Shown in pieces: positions 57,654 through 64,000 of a stretch of DNA of 64,000 nucleotides. The stretch lies in NCBI GenBank assembly GCA_016858145.1, contig JAEHOE010000001.1, positions 3,286,001 to 3,350,000 of the forward strand, read 5' to 3'. This DNA comes from Edaphochlamys debaryana. Its lineage: Eukaryota; Chlorophyta; Chlorophyceae; Chlamydomonadales. The notes under the pieces were generated by a model. It searched no databases. It saw nothing but the letters and a program-made list of their open reading frames with translations, and was not told the origin of the DNA. Positions within the stretch are counted from its first letter, which is position 1, and each line of letters starts with the position of its first letter. A program made the position numbers and the translations under genes.

Positions 57654-60109
57654 TCACAGCACGCTCCACAGCTGCTCGATGGTGAGCCCCTCCTTGAGCT
57701 GCTCGATGGCCAGCCCCAGCTCTGCGCAGTACATGGGGTCGCGGTCCACGCCCTTGGTGGCGTCCGCGTAGTACTGCGCCAGGGCGTCGCCGCGGTCGGG
57801 CGGCTCCACAATCTCCACGTCCTGCTCGCTGCGAGCGGGGCGGGGGGGGGGGGCAGGGGACGGAAAGTAGGACAGAAGGCGGGGAGGCGTCCAGTGAGGA
57901 GAGGGTTGAGTGAGCAAAAGGGCCTGAGGCAGACAGCAGGGCAACGTAGGCCGACGGCCGTGGCAGGTGGAGTCCCGTGGGTGGAGTCGCGGTTGCGTGA
58001 CCCCAGTGGTTTGCATGCCTCCGGACTCACGACTGCAGCAGCGCTGATCCGTTGAGCCCCTGGTTGGCGTCCGCCCGGTACTCCACGCCGAAGATGGGGT
58101 TGACCGTGTACACCTGGGGGAGCGCACGACGAGGGTCGAGGGGAGGTTCAGTGTGTGCAAGGAGCACACGACGCATACCTTCACACGCTCCCAAGCATAA
58201 CCCCACACGGCTGCTATCACTGTTTCGCATACCCTGGAACTTTCACCCAGGGCATCCCAGGACCCGCCCTCGGGCCCAGCCCCACCCCGGCTGCTGCCGC
58301 CTCCACCCCCACCAGCCCACCTGCCACAGGCTGCTGATCTCTTTGAACACGTAGTCCAGCGTCTCCTTGGGGTCCACCTTGAACCCCAGGATGTAGCCCC
58401 CCGAGGCGGGCGTGGTCTCGATCACCAGCGCCTGCCCGAACTTGGAGTCCCGCACCTTGATGGAGCGGATCTGGTGCCGGGAAGGGGGGAAGGGGGAAGG
58501 AGGGGAGGGGAGTCCTCATGGGGTTGTTGGGGCACCTCGTGTATCGTTTCGCCGTCCATCCGGCCCTGGGCCGCCTTCCCGAGCATATGCCGTGAACCTC
58601 CGGCCCCCACCCCGGCGGGGCCCCCCCACAACCCCCGGCTCCGCTTCCATACCCCTTCCCAACCTCCTTTCCGCCCTCCCTTAACCCGCACACGGACCTG
58701 CAGGTAGGGTATGGACACGTTGAAGTTCTCCGCCAGGTTGGCGTACCACACCACCCGCACGTTGGAGATGAAGAAGGTGCCCAGGTTGCCCTGCTCCGCG
58801 GACAGGTTCCACACGCCGTTGACGCGGCTGTAGGTCTGCTCCAGCGGCAGCAGCTTGAGCTCACGCTCGACGATGAGTGCCCCTGGGGGAGGGAGGAGAG
58901 GGGCAGAGGGGCGAGGGGACTGATTGGAGGCGATCGGCGGCCCGAGACTGCACCGCCATGCGTTGAGGGGCGCTGACGGCGGAGGCATGCGGGGTGCGGG
59001 GGCGGGGGGTTCGCACCTCGCAGCTTGAGGTCCCGGTACAGGCGGCTGTTGTCGTAGGCGCGGAACACGCCCTGCACGCACGCGAACAGCGAGTCCGAGG
59101 TCTCGCTGACGGCCGTGAAGATGAACTCGAAGCGCTGGTTGTGGTACTTGGTCAGCACGTACAGCGACTGCGTCTGGCCTGCAGGGCGTGGGGAGGGGGC
59201 GGCGGAGGGGGAAAGGGAGAGCGCGAGCTGGGAGAGGAGAGTGCGGAGAAGGCAGTCGGCGCAGCTCAGCTCGAAGCGTACTCCTTTTGCTCTGCATTCC
59301 ATTCCCCTTGCCATCAAGTCCCCCTCCCCTCGGAGTGAAGGGTCAGCAGCTCAACATATCGCCTAGCTATCTCCCCGCTCAGCCTGCCCCGTGCCCCGCC
59401 GCGCACCCTTGAGCCTCGACGACGCCGCCCGCACATTGACCGATGTTATGCAGTTGTGACCAATGGAGATGTTGGTGCGCTTGTTCTTCTTGGACACCCA
59501 CATGACGCGCAGGTTGGTCACGTGCATCTCCCCCAGGTCCCCATTGTTGCCCTTGGTGTCCTCCACAGAGTCCTGCGAGGAGGCGGCAGGGGGGCACCAG
59601 ATGGCGGTCATGCAGGGGCCGAGTCGCGGCGGCAACGGAGGCAAGGCGTTACAGCTCGGGGGCTTGCTGTGGAGCCTTAGGTAAGTCTACGAGGACGCGG
59701 TCATTGCGCTGTGCGCCCGAAGCGGTCAGCAGGCAGGCCACAGGCCCGTCGCCCACTGCCCTCTTCGCAAAGCGGTTACCAGCCGGCTGGGTTCCTTCCT
59801 CGTTAGCCACGCTGTCATGGGGCTTTCCACAGCACTTGACCCGGTACCCTAGAGCGACGTCCTGTGGGATGCGCCGTGCTCCCAGCCGGTCTCGACCGCT
59901 GCCAGCCGTAGCACGGCGTTCCCCGGCCGACGTTGAGCCTGCCCCCCACCGGCCCCAGGGGCGCGCTTGCGTCTCACCAGCACGGCGATGACCTGCTCGC
60001 CCTCTCGCGTTTTGATGTCAGTGGTGTTGCTGTCAAAGCGGATTTCGCGGTCCTGCCACACTAGCGAGGAGGGGGCCGCGGGCGCGCCGAAGAAGAGCTC
60101 GGCTGCCAT
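57654..60109 (-). CDS. BBS5: BBSome subunit BBS5
   Basis: Seven exons (59978-60109, 59407-59572, 59017-59178, 58698-58882, 58321-58470, 58031-58113, 57654-57828) encode 350 residues, the family's usual size. Two pleckstrin-like DM16 repeats are visible. The first has [29 protein letters not shown] and [12 protein letters not shown]. The second has [38 protein letters not shown] and [18 protein letters not shown]. The family's conserved C-terminus follows ([28 protein letters not shown]). BBS5 belongs to the octameric BBSome coat, binds phosphoinositides and exports membrane proteins from cilia by intraflagellar transport. Confidence 0.95.
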
Positions 60110-61576
60110 GGCTAGCGGCGCTCCGCCCGCCCGCAAGCGGGCGGGGTCCGGGGGTCTGACCGGATGTGAAGGAGGGCTTTCTGGCTGCGGGTTAGGCAGC
60201 TACGCCTGTGGGGCGCCAGTATTGTTCAGCACGGAAAAACGGGGGTGGCGGGGGCTGAGAGCATGTACCCTCTCTACGCCACGCGATGCGCACTCCACGA
60301 GCGTGCCAGGTCCGGCGCCAACCCTTGGCTATGCCTCAAATTCATCAGCTGTCACAACTGTTGATTGAGCGCTCGCCTGTTCAAAGGCCTCCTCGCTTGA
60401 CGGGGATGGCGAGCTCCTCCGCCCTCGCTCCTCTTTCTCCTCAACTGAAGAAACCGGCCACTTGCCTCAGTATACTGCTAGATACGCAACTTACAGTCGG
60501 CACCGACTGTGCTTTTCAATGCAGTGCTGAAATTCCTTGACTCTTAAAGAGCTATCGCTGATTGATAGCGAGGTGTATGACAGAGCTAGTATGACGCTTG
60601 CTCTACGCTCGCTCTGTGCTCAGCGAGCTCCCATGGAGCACCGTGGGTTTTGGCACGCGCGTCCCCGCGCTCCCCGCCCCACCAGGTACCCCGTTCACAG
60701 GCACAGGCATTCTGCGTCGGCCAACATCATGCGACGCCAAACACCGCGGCACTACGCCCCGTTGTCTATAATATCCCCGCCCCACCGCCGTCCACTCCCG
60801 CCCCGACATGTTCCCCTGGTCCAACAGTGCATTACTGTCGCACCCCGCCAAGATGGTGCGGTTGGGGTCTGAAAACGTAGAGCTGAGCAGGCACGGGCTG
60901 ATAGGCCCAAGAATGGCCGACCCGTGCCGACTTGCTCCGTAGAGGTTTTGCCAAAGTGCCAATCCTCCACAAGTCCAAAGGGAGTTAGTCATTGTAGTGG
61001 GAGGGGAAGCTAGGCAGCGTCCTGCAGGGGGCCGGCCGGGGCGTGGGACAATGGGGGTTCGGGGGACTCGTTCGGGGCGGGGCGGGGCGGCGGGGGCGAG
61101 CGTGTGCCGTTGGGTCGTTGGCCTCGGGCCCAGGTTCGGGCGACCTGCAGCCTCAGCAGACAAACCGAGTCTGGCTATGTATGCCTGTAGGCCGCTTGCA
61201 GGGTGCGTGCTGGTTGGGCTCGGACGTCCTTACCGCGCATTTACCGGATGGGACCGGTCGCCGGATGCTCGCCTGACTTCGCGTGGCCTACGGCGCACAC
61301 TCTCACAGCTGCTTAGCGCACAAACATTCGCTAGCAACGGCCGGCCAAGCCCACACGCCAGCCACGGGACAGACACTTGCTGCTTGCAGCTGCGCCAAGC
61401 CAGGCCACGAGCTTCTGCAGCCTTCAACGCTCTTGTTAGGTGCAGTCGACCACTTCGGCTTGACTTCTGAGGCCGATCCCTGTAGACAGCGAAGGCTCGG
61501 CGCTTAGGGCCATCGCAGGTTCGGGTGCAGCCCGAGCCCTCTGCCGCCCTAACCGATCAGCTCTACAGCTACAGTG
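60110..61576. other. Divergent promoter region between BBS5 and lycopene cyclase
   Basis: About 1.5 kb of non-coding DNA. The ends should hold the two promoters and 5' UTRs. Short open frames of under 190 codons show no domains. No repeats or RNA genes were recognised. Confidence 0.4.
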
Positions 61577-63843
61577 ATGAACGTCCTGGGGGGCACGCAG
61601 CGTGGCGTCGCGCAGGCAACCGCAGGCGGTCGTCGGTCGGTGGCCCGAGTTGGCCGCCAAGCCGCGCAGCGCTCATTGGTTTGCCGCGTGGCGGAGGCGG
61701 ATGTGATAACGACTACTGCGACGAAAGTGCTTGAGCGGCCACCCGCCGTTGAGGTCAAGGCGCCGGCGACACTCGACCAGACAATCAGGGAGGGGCACTA
61801 CGAGTCGGCTCTCGTTAACCTGCAGGTGAGCCGGAGCAAGTATACCAGAACACGCAGCGAGTAGTTCGCGACCTTTGGCAACACCCGGCTGTTTCCTGGC
61901 CGCAGGCTTCCAAGGTCGACGCGGGCCAAGCTTCCATCGCGTCGGTCCTCCGCCCGTGCGACCCGAACTCCACCTGCGATGTCACCATCGTTGGCGCTGG
62001 ACCTGCTGGTCTGTTCCTCGCGGCGGAGCTGGGCAAGCGTGGCATGAGCGTCAACGTCCTTGGTGAGAGTGACCCCTCACCTCAGGCCCACTTCCCCGGC
62101 CCCGTGGCTCTTCAGCCAGGCCAGCGCCCTTGCGCTCCGAACGCATCCTGACTGCTCGGAACATGCCCTTCTCTTAGGCCTGGACGTCCCCATCGTCAAC
62201 AACTACGGCGTGTGGATGGACGAGTACGAGAAGCTGGGCATGCTCCACACGCTCGAGTGCTCCTGGAAGGACGCCGTCTGCTACTTTGGAGAGGGCAAGG
62301 AGGTGAGGCCCATTCCAGCGTCTTGTACTGGGGCCCTCCGAGTCCTGCGTAAACCGTCAGGGTCCCCTTCTGCCTCGAGGTCCAGCCTCTCACCCGCCAC
62401 GTGCCCCTCTCCTGCTCCCATCCTCACCTGCTCAGGTGAAGGTCGGCCGCGGCTACGGGCGCGTGAGCCGCCGCAAGCTCCGCGAGCACCTGCTGCGCGT
62501 GTGCGACGAGGCGGGCGTGCGCTTCACGGCCGCGGAGGTGACCCGCATCCAGGTGGTTGACGAGGGCAACCTGACGCAGCTGACCACCAAGGACGGCGTC
62601 ACCTTCACCAGCAGGTCAGCACGGGTCAGCGGGTCCCGGACTGGGTTGGGCTTCAGGCCGGTAAAGGTGCTCAAGCACACGGGACATATGTGGCTAAGTG
62701 TGGCTGTGCTGAGGGATGGCGTGCACGCTATGGCTCAGCTGAAGCTGCGGCTGTGACTCTCCGGGGCGATGTCTGGGTGTGGCAGGCTGAGTCGAGGTGT
62801 CTCTCCTCACGTGTCGTTGGCATTCCTATCCCCGCCCGTTAGGCTGACTACGCTTGCGGCTGGTGGGGCAGCGGGCCGCTTCCTGGAGTACGAGCAGGGC
62901 GCGCCGGTGGTGGCTGCGCAGACTGCGTACGGCATCGAGGCGGAGGTTGAGGGCTACGGGGACGCCTACCCCAAGGACCTGATGCTCTTCATGGACTTCC
63001 GCCGCCACCACACCGGCCTGCACGACAACAGCGCCCAGCGCCTGCAGGTGCGCGTGCTGTCTCTGTCGCTCACCGGCGTCCGGTGCATTGTTCCTGGTAG
63101 ATATGCAGTCCGCTCAATGCGGCTGGCACAAGACCAGGGGCTGACAGACGGCTGCCTGCCCCTGTGCAGGCGGGTAAGCACCCCAACTCTGGCGACGGCG
63201 TGTGGGGCGCCGAGGACGAGTCCCCCTCGTTCCTGTACGGCCAGCCGCTGGGCGGCAACCGCGTGTTCCTGGAGGAGACGTGCCTGGTGGCCAAGCCCGC
63301 GCTGCCCTTCGCCGTGCTCAAGCGCCGCCTGGGCCGCCGGCTCAAGGCCATGGGCATCAAGGTCAAGGAGGTGCGTCCGGCTGCGTCAGGACAAGCGGGG
63401 TCAGGATTGCGACTGGGGAGCGGGGACGTCGTGATAACTAGCCAGGGGGGTTGGGGTTCGGGTAATGGCCATCGGAGAAGCCGACTTGGGTCCAGTCGCG
63501 GTAGCGCAGCGTTCCTTTGGAGTCGCCGAGGGCCACCTCGAGAGCCTCGAGCACGTTGGAAGCTAACGGGGTCTCTTTGCCGTCCGATGTTCAGATCCAC
63601 GAGGAGGAGTGGAGCTACATTCCCGTGGGCGGCCCGCTGCCCGTGGCCAGCCAGAGCGTGACGGCCTTCGGGGCCGCCGCCAACCTGGTGCACCCCGCCA
63701 CTGGCTTCTCGGTCTCTCGCTCGTTCCGCGAGGCCCCCAACGTGGCCGACGAGATCCAGGCGGTCCTGCGGGAGGGGCTCGACGTGGCCTCCGCCTCCAA
63801 GCGCGTGTGGGAGCGCCTGTGGCCTCAGGAGAGGCGCACGCAG
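61577..63843 (+). CDS. LCYE: Lycopene epsilon-cyclase, 3' end beyond the window
   Basis: Seven exons (61577-61825, 61906-62062, 62178-62302, 62436-62614, 62843-63047, 63170-63370, 63595-63843) give 455 codons with no stop; GTGCGG after 63843 opens another intron. The N-terminus is an Arg/Ala/Gly-rich chloroplast transit peptide. Residues about 109-125 form the FAD-binding Rossmann motif VTIVGAGPAGLFLAAEL. IVNNYGVWMDEYEKLGM and DLMLFMDFRRH follow. EEEWSYIPVGGPLP and GAAANLVHPATGFSVSRS match epsilon-cyclases; beta-cyclases have PMGGPLP and MVHPSTGYMVAR instead. The enzyme makes epsilon rings on lycopene in plastid membranes, leading to alpha-carotene and lutein. The beta-type alternative is less likely. 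Confidence 0.9.
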
Positions 63844-64000
63844 GTGCGGAGGGACCGGGGAAGGATGGACGGTGGGGTAGGGGGACACTGCAGGTTCATG
63901 CAGGGAGGCGCGGCACTGGGTCACCCAAGCAACACCAGTAGAGTTGCTGAGTCTAGGAGCTATGGGCAGTTACAACACGCCGGCAAAGCGCCGCCGACCT

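Overview
This is nuclear DNA of a GC-rich green alga. Nearly every gene is cut by short introns bounded by GT..AG (two by GC..AG). Several genes are followed by TGTAA, the poly(A) signal of chlorophyte algae. Secreted proteins carry (SP)n/(P)n linkers of the volvocine cell-wall type, and a BBSome subunit (BBS5) points to a species that makes cilia at some life stage. A flagellate or flagellate-forming core chlorophyte, possibly Chlamydomonadales, fits best; the species cannot be named from sequence alone. Exon models were built by hand from splice sites, reading-frame continuity and family resemblance. Every complete model sums to a multiple of three.

Layout, left to right. 956-7669 (+): a 20-exon plastid-type ABC1/UbiB atypical kinase, convergent with CDC48/p97 (9371-13804, -). 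15707-18358 and 20267-23060 (-): two tandem secreted LPMO-like proteins with a complete histidine brace and a Cys-rich C-terminal tail. 23844-27819 (-): a GT90/CAP10 glycosyltransferase. 28154-28681 (+): a small unrecognised ORF. 29820-32091 (+): a Rubisco-LSMT-type SET-domain protein. 33053-33614 (+): a small single-pass membrane protein, convergent with CDC45 (34651-38287, -).

40743-52264 (+) holds the most unusual locus, a segmental duplication of a very large RNA-enzyme gene. Copy A (41411-45920, 1305 codons) joins, in one frame, a P-loop NMP-kinase-like domain, a complete mRNA-capping-type guanylyltransferase with OB-fold motif VI, a T4 Rnl1-type RNA ligase and an F-box-like motif. Copy B (47476-52264) keeps the kinase and guanylyltransferase parts but its ligase half is broken by two indels that, relative to copy A, are -11 and +11 nt. 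A LINE ORF1-like fragment (46255-46810, -) sits at the duplication breakpoint.

The right end holds COQ9 (52956-54361, +), a plastid CBM20 + SAP fusion (55366-57172, -), BBS5 (57654-60109, -) and the first seven exons of lycopene epsilon-cyclase (61577-63843, +, running off the window).

Most genes are unrelated housekeeping or organelle genes (replication, proteostasis, ubiquinone, carotenoids, starch, cilia), as is normal for a eukaryotic chromosome. The two local clusters that behave as units are the LPMO pair, whose C-terminal modules look homogenised by gene conversion, and the kinase-guanylyltransferase-ligase pair, whose copies have kept different catalytic parts intact.
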